Shown piece after piece: positions 38,200 to 47,800 of a DNA stretch of 64,000 nt. The stretch's first letter is position 1. Every line of letters begins with the position of its first letter. A program made the position numbers and the translations under genes. Origin of the DNA: Pseudoxanthomonas broegbernensis (lineage in GTDB: Bacteria > Pseudomonadota > Gammaproteobacteria > Xanthomonadales > Xanthomonadaceae); NCBI RefSeq assembly GCF_014202435.1, contig NZ_JACHGU010000001.1, positions 186,001-250,000 on the forward strand, given 5' to 3'. Under the pieces are notes generated by a model. The model saw only the letters and a list, made by a program, of their open reading frames with translations. It ran no database searches and was not told the origin of the DNA.

Positions 38200-38658
38200 A
38201 TGAACGCCCCCGGACCGCTCGACTACTACCGATCCCAGGCCTGCAGCCTCCAGTGGCGAGGCTTCGTGCGTGCATTGGGCGAGGAATTCGAACTGGCGCT
38301 GGAGGAGGCCGATCGGCTGCGCCTGATGGCCAGGATCGGGACGCGCTTCGCCCTGGCCCACCCGCTGCCCGGCGTCGCCAGCCTGGATGCGCTGCAGGGT
38401 GCGGCCAACGCGGCATGGGCGGCGCTGGACTGGGGATACGCCACCTTCGAGGAGCAGCACGACCGCGTGCTCATCCGCCACGGCGCCTCGCCGCTGGCCG
38501 CGGCGATGGGCGGCCCGTCCGCGTTCGTCGCCGGCTTCCTTGAGGGCGTCTACCGCCAATGGTTCCGGGACGCGGGCATGTCCCCCGGCCTGGACGTGCG
38601 CGCCGGCGCGGCCGAGTCCCAGGACGTGGCCACGTTCCTTCTTTCCCGCGCGCCATGA
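38200..38658 (+). CDS. bcsD: Cellulose synthase subunit BcsD
   Basis: A 152-residue protein matching BcsD of Komagataeibacter in length and layout: DYYRSQACSLQWRGFVRALG at the N-terminus, a LRLMARIGTRFALAHPL segment and FVAGFLEGVYRQWFRDAG near the end. BcsD forms a periplasmic octameric ring through which glucan chains pass, and is tied to crystalline cellulose ribbons (type I loci). I chose ATG 38200; frames with earlier starts (38116) add residues not seen in the family. No clear Shine-Dalgarno is present. It is first in the bcs operon here, whereas it is last in Komagataeibacter. Confidence 0.85.
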   Translation: MNAPGPLDYYRSQACSLQWRGFVRALGEEFELALEEADRLRLMARIGTRFALAHPLPGVASLDALQGAANAAWAALDWGYATFEEQHDRVLIRHGASPLAAAMGGPSAFVAGFLEGVYRQWFRDAGMSPGLDVRAGAAESQDVATFLLSRAP

Positions 38659-38662
38659 CCCG

Positions 38663-39067
38663 ATGCCCGCCATGAGCCGACCCAAGCCCTCCGCCCCTTC
38701 CCCCGCCGCGACCGCCTGCGACGACGACGTCGCCGACCTGTTCGCCCGCCTGGGCGCGCGCGTGGGCGATGGGGGGTACCACGATTTCTCCGCCCGGCTG
38801 GAGGACGCGCCCATCGCGGCGGTGCCGGGCCCGGCGGCGGCGCGGCCGGCGCCCGTCGTGCCGGCCCCCGTGCCGGCCGCCGCCGAGGCGCCCAGGCCGG
38901 TGTCGGCGGTCCCGCCCGGTGTAGTCCAGGCCGAGCCGGGCAGGGACGCGGCCGCCCAGGGGGCGGCCAAGAGTTCGCTGGAACGGCTGTTCCAGCGCCT
39001 GGCCGAGGGCGGCCCGGCATCCCCCGAGCGCGAGGAAAGCCCGCTGCGGCGGATGCGTTTCCCCTGA
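38663..39067 (+). CDS. BcsR/BcsP-like small cellulose biosynthesis protein
   Basis: A 134-residue protein. Residues about 19-40 read CDDDVADLFARLGARVGDGG followed by YHDFS, which fits the short motif DD-[IV]-x-x-LF-x-RLG-x-x-x-x-x-Y-x-[DE] of BcsR and of the N-terminus of BcsP/BcsO-type accessory proteins. After it comes a Pro/Ala-rich linker and a C-terminal part (SSLERLFQRLAEG) with a second short LF-x-RL copy. It lies 4 nt after bcsD, so it is co-translated. In enterobacteria BcsR works with BcsQ, but no bcsQ is present here. The exact family is uncertain. Confidence 0.6.
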   Translation: MPAMSRPKPSAPSPAATACDDDVADLFARLGARVGDGGYHDFSARLEDAPIAAVPGPAAARPAPVVPAPVPAAAEAPRPVSAVPPGVVQAEPGRDAAAQGAAKSSLERLFQRLAEGGPASPEREESPLRRMRFP

Positions 39068-39130
39068 TCCACCGTTGCCGGCCTGTCCCCGGGACGTGGG
39101 GATGGGCGGCTCCACATGCACGAATTGCGA

Positions 39131-39167
39131 CCGGACCCGCCACGAACGGAAGGGTCCGGCGGAGGAG
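39131..39167 (+). promoter_or_regulatory. Stem-loop with GGA motifs ahead of bcsA (RsmA/CsrA-like site)
   Basis: CCGGACCC (39131-39138) pairs perfectly with GGGTCCGG (39152-39159). The 13-base loop contains ACGGA (39146-39150). One base after the stem comes the bcsA Shine-Dalgarno GGAGGAG (39161-39167), a second GGA. One GGA in a hairpin loop and one in the ribosome binding site is the arrangement bound by RsmA/CsrA dimers, which block translation. Confidence 0.45.
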
Positions 39168-39172
39168 AATTG

Positions 39173-41320
39173 ATGGAACTGCGACCGGCCCCGCGCGAGG
39201 GTGACCTGCTGGCCACGATCGCGACGGCGTTCCTGTGGATCGTGGGGCTGCTGGCCCTGGCGTTCGTGGTCACCGTGCCGCTGGACGCGTGGCAGCAGTT
39301 CGCGTTTTCCGCGGTGGTGTTCGCGATCGCGCTGGCCCTGCGCAACCGCCGGAGCCGGCTGGTGGTGCTGGTGCTGATGGGCCTGTCGCTGGCGATGTCG
39401 GCGCGCTACATATGGTGGCGCCTGACCCAGACCCTGGGCGTGAGCAGCTTCGTCGACCTGACCCTGGGCTTCGGCCTGGTGGCGGCCGAGCTGTACGCCT
39501 TCATGATCCTGATCCTGGGCTACTTCCAGGTGGCCTGGCCGCTGAACCGCAAGCCGGTGCCGTTGCCGGAGGACCGGTCGCTGTGGCCCACGGTGGACGT
39601 GTTCATCCCCACCTTCAACGAGCCGCTGTCGGTGGTGCGCAACACCGTGCTGGCGGCCACGGTGCTGGACTGGCCGGAGGACAAGCTCAACATCTACCTG
39701 CTCGACGACGGGCGCCGCGAGGAGTTCCGCGAATTCTGCGAGGCGGTGGGCGTCCACTACCTCACCCGCACCAACAACAGCCACGCCAAGGCCGGCAACA
39801 TCAACGCGGCGCTGAAGAAGACCTCCGGCGAGTTCGTCGCCATCTTCGACTGCGACCACATGCCGGCGCGCTCGTTCCTGCAGGTGTCGATGGGCTGGCT
39901 GGTGCGCGACCCGAGGATGGCGGTGGTGCAGACCCCGCACTACTTCTTCTCGCCCGACCCGTTCGAGCGCAACCTGGGCACCTTCGGCAAGGTGCCCAAC
40001 GAGGGCGAGCTGTTCTACGGCCTGCTGCAGGACGGCAACGACGCCTGGAACGCGACCTTCTTCTGCGGCTCCTGCGCGGTGATCCGGCGCGGCCCGCTGG
40101 AGGAGGTGGGCGGGGTGGCCGTGGAGACGGTGACCGAGGATGCCCATACCGCGCTGCGGCTGCACCGCGCCGGCTACCGCAGCGCCTACATCCCGATCCC
40201 GCAGGCCGCCGGCCTGGCCACCGAGAGCCTGTCGGCGCACGTGGGCCAGCGCATCCGCTGGGCGCGCGGCATGGCCCAGATCTTCCGGGTCGACAACCCG
40301 ATGCTGGGCAAGGGCCTGAGCCTGGTGCAGCGGCTGTGCTACACCAACGCGATGATGCACTTCTTCTACGGCCTGCCGCGCATCATCTTCCTGACCGCGC
40401 CGCTGGCCTTCCTGTTCTTCGGCGCGCACGTGATCCACGCCTCGGCGCTGATGATCCTGGCCTACGCGCTGCCGCACATCCTCCAGGCCAGCCTGACCAA
40501 CCTGCGGGTGCAGGGCAAGCACCGCCACCTGCTGTGGAACGAGGTCTACGAGACCACCCTGGCCTGGTACATCCTGCGGCCCACGCTGATGGCGGTGATC
40601 AACCCGAAGCTGGGCAAGTTCAACGTCACCGCCAAGGGCGGCCTGGTCGAGCGGTCCTACTTCGACGCGCAGATCGCCAAGCCCTACCTGTTCCTGCTGG
40701 TGCTCAACCTGGCCGGCGTGGCCGCCGGTGCGATCAGGCTGCTGGCCAGCGATTCCAGCGGCGAGATCCAGACCATCTGGCTCAACCTGGGCTGGACCCT
40801 CTACAACGTGCTCATGCTCGGCGCGACCATCGCCACCTCCAGCGAGGAGCGGCAGATCCGCCGCGCGCACCGGGTGCCGCTGCAGATGCCGGCGGTGCTG
40901 CACCTGGCCGACGGCCGGGCGCTGCCGTGCAAGACCCTGGATTTCTCCAGCGGCGGCATGGCGTTGCAGTTGGACGAGCCGCGCCCGGTCGAGCCGGGCA
41001 GCGCGGTGGAGATCGAACTGATGAACCGCGGCCGCAGCCAGCACCTGCCGGCGGTGGTGCGCCAGGACCGCGACGAGCGCGGCCTGAGCATCGAGTTCGG
41101 CGCGATGAGCCTGGAGCAGGAACGCTGGCTGGTCGCCTCGACCTTCGCCCGCGCCGACCTGTGGGTCTCGCTGTGGGGCCGCCACGACCGCGACAGCCTG
41201 CTCGGTTCGCTCGGCGGCGTGCTCAAGGCCAGCGCGCGCGGCTTCCAGCGCCTGGGCCGGCACATCGTGTCCAGCGGCAGGCAGGGTTTCCGTGCCCAGC
41301 CGCGCGGGGATTCGGCATGA
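39173..41320 (+). CDS. bcsA: Cellulose synthase catalytic subunit
   Basis: A 715-residue inner-membrane GT2 synthase that polymerises UDP-glucose to beta-1,4-glucan and exports it. Helices flank a cytosolic GT domain with IYLLDDGRREEF (D), IFDCDHMPARSF (DxD), TEDAHTALRL (TED, catalytic base) and QRIRWARGMAQIF (QxxRW). The C-terminal PilZ domain has RRAHR and DFSSGGM, the c-di-GMP-binding pair, so the enzyme is expected to be switched on by c-di-GMP. Start ATG 39173 is fixed by GGAGGAG six bases upstream; an in-frame ATG at 39116 lacks one. Overlaps bcsB by 4 nt (ATGA). Confidence 0.97.
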   Translation: MELRPAPREGDLLATIATAFLWIVGLLALAFVVTVPLDAWQQFAFSAVVFAIALALRNRRSRLVVLVLMGLSLAMSARYIWWRLTQTLGVSSFVDLTLGFGLVAAELYAFMILILGYFQVAWPLNRKPVPLPEDRSLWPTVDVFIPTFNEPLSVVRNTVLAATVLDWPEDKLNIYLLDDGRREEFREFCEAVGVHYLTRTNNSHAKAGNINAALKKTSGEFVAIFDCDHMPARSFLQVSMGWLVRDPRMAVVQTPHYFFSPDPFERNLGTFGKVPNEGELFYGLLQDGNDAWNATFFCGSCAVIRRGPLEEVGGVAVETVTEDAHTALRLHRAGYRSAYIPIPQAAGLATESLSAHVGQRIRWARGMAQIFRVDNPMLGKGLSLVQRLCYTNAMMHFFYGLPRIIFLTAPLAFLFFGAHVIHASALMILAYALPHILQASLTNLRVQGKHRHLLWNEVYETTLAWYILRPTLMAVINPKLGKFNVTAKGGLVERSYFDAQIAKPYLFLLVLNLAGVAAGAIRLLASDSSGEIQTIWLNLGWTLYNVLMLGATIATSSEERQIRRAHRVPLQMPAVLHLADGRALPCKTLDFSSGGMALQLDEPRPVEPGSAVEIELMNRGRSQHLPAVVRQDRDERGLSIEFGAMSLEQERWLVASTFARADLWVSLWGRHDRDSLLGSLGGVLKASARGFQRLGRHIVSSGRQGFRAQPRGDSA

Positions 41321-43645
41321 CCGCCCGCCCGCACCTTCCTTCCCCTCCATCGCCCGGTTTCAGCATGCGCCTCCAAGCTCCGGCTGCCTTCGTCCTCACC
41401 CTCCTGTTCGGCCTGGCGCATGCGCAGGCACCGGTCGCGCCCGCGGCAACGGCCGGTGCGGCCGATGCCGCGGCGCTGGCCGCGCCCGTCGCGCCGCCGG
41501 TGTCCAGCCGCCAGGGGCGCTCCACGCTCAAGCAACTGGGCATCGACTACGAGATCACCCTGCGTGGCGTCCAGGGCACGGCCGGGGTGCCGTTCTCGGT
41601 GCGCAACGACCAGGTGGTCGACCGCGCGGTGCTGCACCTGAAGTACAGCTACTCGCCGGCGCTGCTGCCCGACCTGTCGCACCTGCGCGTGACCGTCAAC
41701 GACGTCACCGTGGCCACCGTGCCGGTGCCGCTGGAGGATGCCGGCCGCCAGCTCGAGCGCGACATCCAGGTCGACCCGCGCCTGATCGTCGACTACAACC
41801 GGATCAACCTGCAGTTGATCGGCCACTACACCCGCGATTGCGAGGACCCGGACCACAGCAGCCTGTGGGCCAACATCGACAGCGCCAGCTACCTGGAGCT
41901 GGGCTGGACGCCGCTGCGCCTGAACAACGACCTGTCGCTGCTGCCGGTGCCGTTCTTCGACGCGCGCGACACCGGCCGGCTGGTGCTGCCGTTCGTGTTC
42001 GCGGGGCAGCCGGGCAGCGGTTCGCTGCAGGCGGCGGGCATCGTCTCCTCGTGGTTCGGCGCGCGTGCCGGCTATCGCGGCGCGCAGTTCCCGGTGGCGA
42101 TCGACACCCTGCCGCTGGAAGGCAACGCGGTGGTGGTGGCCACTCCGCGCAACCCGCCGGCCGGCCTGGCCCTGCCGGAGATCGCCGGCCCCACCGTGGC
42201 GGTGATGGCCAACCCGCAGGACGCGGACGGCAAGCTGCTGCTGGTGCTGGGCCGCGACGACGAGGAACTGCGCATCGCGGCCAGCGCGCTGGCCCTGGGC
42301 ATGCCGCTGACCGGCGAGGTGGCCAGGATCGCCGACTTCCAGGATGCCGCGCCGCGCGTGCCCTACGACGCGCCCAACTGGATCCCGGACGACCGGCCGG
42401 TGCGCTTCTCCGAACTGGTCCAGCACGGCAGCGAGCTGAACGTGGCCGGCTACCACCCGGACCTGATCCGGATCGGCCTGCAGTTGCCGCCGGACCTGTT
42501 CGTCTGGCGCCGCGACGGCATCCCGCTGCAGCTCAACTACCGCTACACGCTGCCCGAGGGCGCGGACAAGTCGGCGCTGAACATCAGCATCAACGACGCC
42601 TTCGTCACCACCCTGCCGCTGAATGGGCGCACGTTCGCGCAGTCGGTGCCGGCGCAGATGTGGCACGACCTGCGGCCGCGGGGACCGATGCCGGTCCGGC
42701 AGGCGCTGAAGCTGCCTACCGGCCCATTCTCGGCCAACAGCCAGTTGCGCTTCCACTTCTTCTTCGACCGGCCCCAGGCGGAAGCGTGCAAGAACACGTT
42801 CCCGGACGTGTCGGCCGCGATCGACGGCGACTCCAGCATCGACCTCAGCGGCTTCCACCACTACATGGCGATGCCCAACCTGGCCGCCTTCGGCAACGCC
42901 GGCTTCCCGTTCACGCGCATGGCCGACCTGTCGGAGAGCGCGCTGGTGATGCCGGACAACGCCAGCGCCGACGACGTGAGCAACGCGCTGACCCTGCTCG
43001 GCCGCCTCGGCGCCTCGACCGGCCTCCCGGCCCTGCGCAACCGCGTGATCCTGGCGCGGCAGGTGGACGAGTACGCCGACCACGACCTGCTGGTGCTGGG
43101 CTCGCGGCGCTCGCAGCCGCTGTTCGAGAAGTGGGCCGGGCACCTGCCGGTCGGCGATGCCGGCGGCGCGCGCCGCTTCAGCCTGTCGGACTGGGTCCAC
43201 GCCAGGCTGCCGGACTTCCTGTCGCCCGATGCGCGCCGCACCGACCTGCCGACCACCGCCGACGTGGCGGTGAAGCCGGACGAGGGCGATGTGGTACTGA
43301 TGGGCTTCCAGTCGCCGCTGCGCGACGGGCGCAGCGTGGTCGCGCTGATGGCCGACGACCCGGCCCAGGTCGGGCGCCTGTTCGAGGCCTGGTTCGATCC
43401 GGACCGCCTGCGCGACTTCCAGGGCAGCGTGGTGTTGCTGCAGAAGGAGAAGGTGTTGAGCCTGGCCGGCAACCAGACCTACTACGTCGGCCACCTGCCG
43501 CCGCTGACCGCGATGCGCTGGTTCTTCGGGCACAACCCGGTGTGGCTGGGGGGGGCTGGTGGGCGGGGTGTGCCTGTTGCTGGCGCTGGTCGCGCGCTGG
43601 CTGCTGCGCCGCCGTGCGGCGGCGCGGCTGAAGGCCGGCGGCTGA
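41317..43645 (+). CDS. bcsB: Cellulose synthase subunit BcsB, out of frame near its C-terminus
   Basis: Periplasmic partner of BcsA that guides the glucan chain. From ATG 41317 (ATGA overlap) or 41365 it has a signal peptide (MRLQAPAAFVLTLLFGLAHA), carbohydrate-binding and flavodoxin-like domains, and ends in frame with LPPLTAMRWFFGHNPVWLGG at 43552. There a run of eight G (43548-43555) shifts the frame. With seven G the chain continues LVGGVCLLLALVARWLLRRR to the TGA at 43643-43645, the expected C-terminal membrane helix. As written, the frame instead reads on through bcsZ to 44841 (1174 codons). The coordinates given assume the restored frame. It may be a sequencing miscount, a mutation or a slippage switch. 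Confidence 0.85.
43548..43555. repeat. Run of eight G in the bcsB coding sequence
   Basis: This homopolymer lies just before the codons of the BcsB membrane anchor. Seven G would keep BcsB in frame and end it 2 nt before bcsZ; eight G removes the anchor and fuses the frame to bcsZ. Confidence 0.8.
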
Positions 43646-43647
43646 CC

Positions 43648-44841
43648 ATGCCCGGCCGCGGCCACGCCCACGACCCGTCGCGCCGCCTCGCCTTGCGCGG
43701 GCTGCTGGCGGCGTTGGCCGCCGCCGGCACGCTGCCGCTGCGCGCGGCGGTGCCGGCGGCGCCATCGCCATCGACGGCATGCAAGCCGTGGGACGCATGG
43801 CTTGCGTTCGTCGACCGCCACATCGAGGACGACGGCCGGGTCGTGGATTTCGTCCATGCCGACCGGCGCAGCACGTCCGAGGCGCAGTCGTACGCGCTGT
43901 TCTTCGCCCTGGTCGACAACGACCCGGTGCTGTTCGAGCGGGTCCTGGCCTGGACCCGCCGCCACCTCTGCGGCGGTCGCGCGGACCTGAACCTGCCGGC
44001 CTGGCTGTGGGGCCGGGCGGCCGACGGGAGCTGGCGCGTGCTCGACCCCAACACCGCCTCCGACGGCGAGCTGTGGATCGCCTACGCGCTGGCCGAGGCC
44101 GGGCGCCTGTGGAACCGGCCCGGCTTCCTCCATGCCGCCCGCCAGATCCTGGCACTGATGCGCACGGCCGAGATCGCCGACCTGCCCGGGTTCGGCCCCA
44201 TGCTGCTGCCGGGCAACCGGGGCTTCGTCCAGGCCGGGCGCTGGGTGCTCAATCCCTGCTACCTGCCGCTGTTCGCGTTCCGCCGCTTCGCCGCGCTGGA
44301 CCCCAAGGGGCCGTGGCCGCGGCTGGCCGAGCGCAGCGTGGACCTGCTGGGGCGCAGCGCGCCGGTCGGCTTCGCCCCGGACTGGACGGCGTGGGACGGC
44401 CGGGCCTTCGTGCCCGATCCGGCCAAGGGGCCGGGCGGCAGCTACGACGCCATCCGCACCTACCTGTGGGCGGGCATCACCGATGCCCGCGATCCGCTGC
44501 GCCCGCGCCTGCTGGAGGCGCTGTCCGGCCCGTTGCGGATGCTGCGCGCGCAGGGCACCTTCGCCGAGAAGATCGATACCCGCAACGGCGTCGGCAGCGG
44601 CACCCCGCCGCCGGGCTTCGCCGCCGCCCTGCTGCCCTACCTGAGCGCCTGCGGCGCGCCGGCGCTGGTGCGCGCGCAGGCCGCGCTGATCCCCGCGTCC
44701 GGCCCGGCCGCCGAGGCGCTGACCTACTACGATCGCTGCCTGCTGCTGTTCGGCAAGGGGTGGTTGGACGGCCGCTATCGCATATCCGCCGATGGGCGGT
44801 TGCAACCCGCCTGGAGTTCGCAATGTTCCGCAACAAGCTGA
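43648..44841 (+). CDS. bcsZ: Periplasmic GH8 endo-beta-1,4-glucanase BcsZ
   Basis: A 397-residue glycoside hydrolase family 8 enzyme. The export signal is at residues 1-33 (SRRLALRGLLAALAAAGTLP; the double Arg hints at the Tat route but is not a clean motif). Landmarks are RSTSEAQSYALFFALVDNDP (catalytic acid Glu in the SEAQSY segment), LDPNTASDGELWIAYAL (catalytic Asp in the SDGE segment) and GSYDAIRTYLWAGI. It trims misaligned glucan chains and is needed for normal cellulose assembly. ATG 43648 is 2 nt after the expected bcsB stop. Overlaps bcsC by 19 nt. Confidence 0.94.
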   Translation: MPGRGHAHDPSRRLALRGLLAALAAAGTLPLRAAVPAAPSPSTACKPWDAWLAFVDRHIEDDGRVVDFVHADRRSTSEAQSYALFFALVDNDPVLFERVLAWTRRHLCGGRADLNLPAWLWGRAADGSWRVLDPNTASDGELWIAYALAEAGRLWNRPGFLHAARQILALMRTAEIADLPGFGPMLLPGNRGFVQAGRWVLNPCYLPLFAFRRFAALDPKGPWPRLAERSVDLLGRSAPVGFAPDWTAWDGRAFVPDPAKGPGGSYDAIRTYLWAGITDARDPLRPRLLEALSGPLRMLRAQGTFAEKIDTRNGVGSGTPPPGFAAALLPYLSACGAPALVRAQAALIPASGPAAEALTYYDRCLLLFGKGWLDGRYRISADGRLQPAWSSQCSATS

Positions 44842-47800
44842 AGCCGATCGTCCTGGTCGGCCTGCTCGACCTGTGTGTGCTGGCCGGCCCGGCCATGGCG
44901 CAGGCCTCCGCCACCCAGCAACTGGTCAACCAGGGCAACTACTGGCAGGACCAGGGTCGCGAGGACCTGGCCGCCGATGCCTGGCGCAAGCTGCTGGCGG
45001 TCGATCCGGACCAGCCCGACGCGCTGCTGGGCCTGGGCCTGATCGACCTCAACCAAGGGCGCCGCGGCGAGGCGCAGCGGCGCCTGCAGCAGTTGCAGGC
45101 CAGCCACCCAGGCGCGCCGCAGGTCACCCGCCTGCGCATGGCCCTGGGCGGTGGCGGCAACAGCCCCCTGCAGAACGCGCGCCGCGCGGCGGCGGCCGGC
45201 CGCTACGTCGAGGCGGTGCAGGCCTACGACCAGGCTTTCGGCGAGGGCGGGCCGCCCGACGACCTGGCGCTGGAGTACTACCAGGTCCTGGCCGGCACCC
45301 CGGACGGCTGGGAGCGGGCCCGCGACGGCCTGCGCCGCGTCGCCGCGGTCCGCGACAACCCCGCCGCGTCGCTGGCCCTGGGCCAGGTGCTGACCTACCG
45401 TGAACCGACCCGGCGCGAGGGCATCGCCAAGCTGCGCGAACTGGCCGGCCGCAGCGACGTCGGCGGCCCGGCGCGCGCGGCCTGGCGCCAGGCGCTGCTC
45501 TGGCTCGACGCCCGCGCCGCCGATGCGCCGCTGTACCAGGCCTTCCTCCAGGCGCAGCCCAACGACCGCGAGGTCGCGGCCAAGCAGGCGCAGCTCCAGC
45601 AGCAGGCGACCGCGCGCGCGGCGCAGGACGATCCGGGCCAGCGCCTGCTCGGCGAGGGCTTCCGCGCCCTGGATGCGGGCGACCTGGCCACGGCCGAGGC
45701 GCGCTTCGCCCAGGTGCTGCGCGCACGGCCGCGCGATGCCGAGGCGTCGGGCGGGCTGGGTTCGGTGCGCCTGCGCCAGGAACGCTTCGCCGAGGCCGGC
45801 GAACTCCTGCAGCGGGCCGTGGCGTCCAATGCCAAGTGGCGGCCGGCGGCCGACACCGCACGCTACTGGCAGACCCTGCAGGAAGTGCGCGCCATGCCCG
45901 GCAACGGCGATGCGCTGGCGCGGGTGGAGCAGGCCGTGGCCCTGCGTCCGCAGGAAGCGGCCGGCTACGTCGCCCTGGGCGACCTGCAGGGCGGCAGCGA
46001 CCCGGCCGCGGCCGAGCGCAACTACCGCAAGGCACTGGAACGGGACGCGGCCAACGCCGGTGCGCTGCAGGGCCTGATCGGCCTGTACGGCCGGCAGGGC
46101 CGGGCGGCGGAAGCCAGCGCGCTGTTCGACCGGCTCAGTCCGGCCCAGCAGGAAAAGGCCGGCGGCGCCGCCGCGCTGCGCGCCACCGTGTCCCGCGCCC
46201 GCGCGCAGCAGGCGCTGGCCGCCGGCGACGTGGACATCGCCCGGATCGAACTCGAGGACGCGCTGCTCGAACAGCCGGCCGACCCCTGGGTGCGCCTGGA
46301 CCTGGCGCGCCTGTACCAGCGCGGCGGCCGCCCCGACCAGGCGCGCGGCATCATGGACGGCCTGCTGGCGCAGGACGATGCGCCGCAGGCCCTGTTCGCC
46401 CGCGCGCTGTACGCGCAGGAGCAGGACGACTGGGCCGGCGCGTACGCCAGCCTGGAGCGCATTCCCGCCGCCGCCCGCGACGCCGAGATGGCCGCGTTGC
46501 ACGACACGGCCTGGATCCACCTGCAGGCCGCGCAGGCGCGCGCGCTGATGGCGCAGAACCGCGCCGGCGAGGCGCAGTTGCTGCTGGCGCGGGTGGAGGC
46601 CTCGCTGGGCGAGCGCCTGCGGCGGCCGGCCGCCGCCGCCGCGCTGGCCGGCGCCTATGCCGACATCGGCAGCCAGCAGCGGGCGCTGGTGCTGGCCCAG
46701 ACGCTGGTCGCCGGCCCTGCGCCCAGCGTCGAGGATCGCCTGCAGTACGCCTCGGTGCTGCTGCGCGCGCGCCAGGACGCCGAGGTCGCGGCCCTGCTGC
46801 GGCAGTTGCGCGACGCGCCGATGTCGGCCGCCCAGGCCGGCCGCTACCGGGACCTGCGCACCGGTTACGTGCTGCGCCAGGTCGATGCCTTGCGCGAGAT
46901 GGGCAACCTCGAGGGCGCGTACGAAGCGCTGGCCCCGATCCTGGCGCAGCAATCGCAGGACCCGCGCACCATCGCCGCGCTCGCCCGCCTGTATTCCTCC
47001 GCCGGCGACGAGCGGCAGGCGCTGGTGCTTTACCAGCAGCAACTGCAACTGGCTCCAGGCGACCTGGATGCGCTGGTCGCCGCCGCCCGCAGTGCCGCGG
47101 CGCTGCGCGACATGGACACGGCCGAGCGCTACCTGGAAGCGGCGCTGGCGCAGTCGCCCGAATCGCCGGAAGTGCTGGCCGCGGCCGGGCGCATCTATCG
47201 CGCCGCGGGCAAGAGCCGCAAGGCCGAGCGCTATTTCCGCGCCTCGCTGGCGGCGCAGGCGCGCGGCAGCGGCCAGCTCGACCATGGCTATCCGCTCGCC
47301 AGCGGCGCATTCGCCGGCAGCGGCGGACGCGCGTTCAATCCCTTCGCCGGGCTGACCGGCCCGGGCGCGCGCAGCGCCGCATTGCGCGGCGACCCGCTGC
47401 CGATGCCCGCGCCGGCCGCGCGCCTGGCGGCCGCTCCGCTGCCCGGCTACGCGTCCGCCGCGCCGGTCGAGGCCTACCCGCCGGTGGCCACCGCCGTGAT
47501 CGATGCGGACGGCTTGCCGGCCCCGGTGGCGGCGAGCGCGCCATCGGCCGCCGGCGTGGCACTGCCGGTGCCGAACCCGCGCAGCGTGCCGGCCGCGTCC
47601 GCATTGCCGGCCGCGCCGTCGCCGGCGGCCGCTGCGTTCGCGCGCCCCTTGCCGGCCCCCGCCGGCGGCGGCGACAGCGTGCTCGACGAGCTGCGCGGCC
47701 TGCAGGGACAGAACAGCAGCAGCCTCGGCGTCGCCGCGGCGTACCGCACCCGCGACGGCGAGGCCGGCCTGGGCCGGTTGGACGACCTGGAGGTGCCGCT

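Noticed and set aside
41317-44841. A single 1174-codon BcsB-BcsZ fusion gene
   Set aside because: The frame is open, but the linker (GGAGGRGVPVAGAGRALAAA) has no character of a domain and hides a perfect membrane helix and stop in the next frame, and bcsZ has its own start and export signal. A shift at the G-run explains it better.
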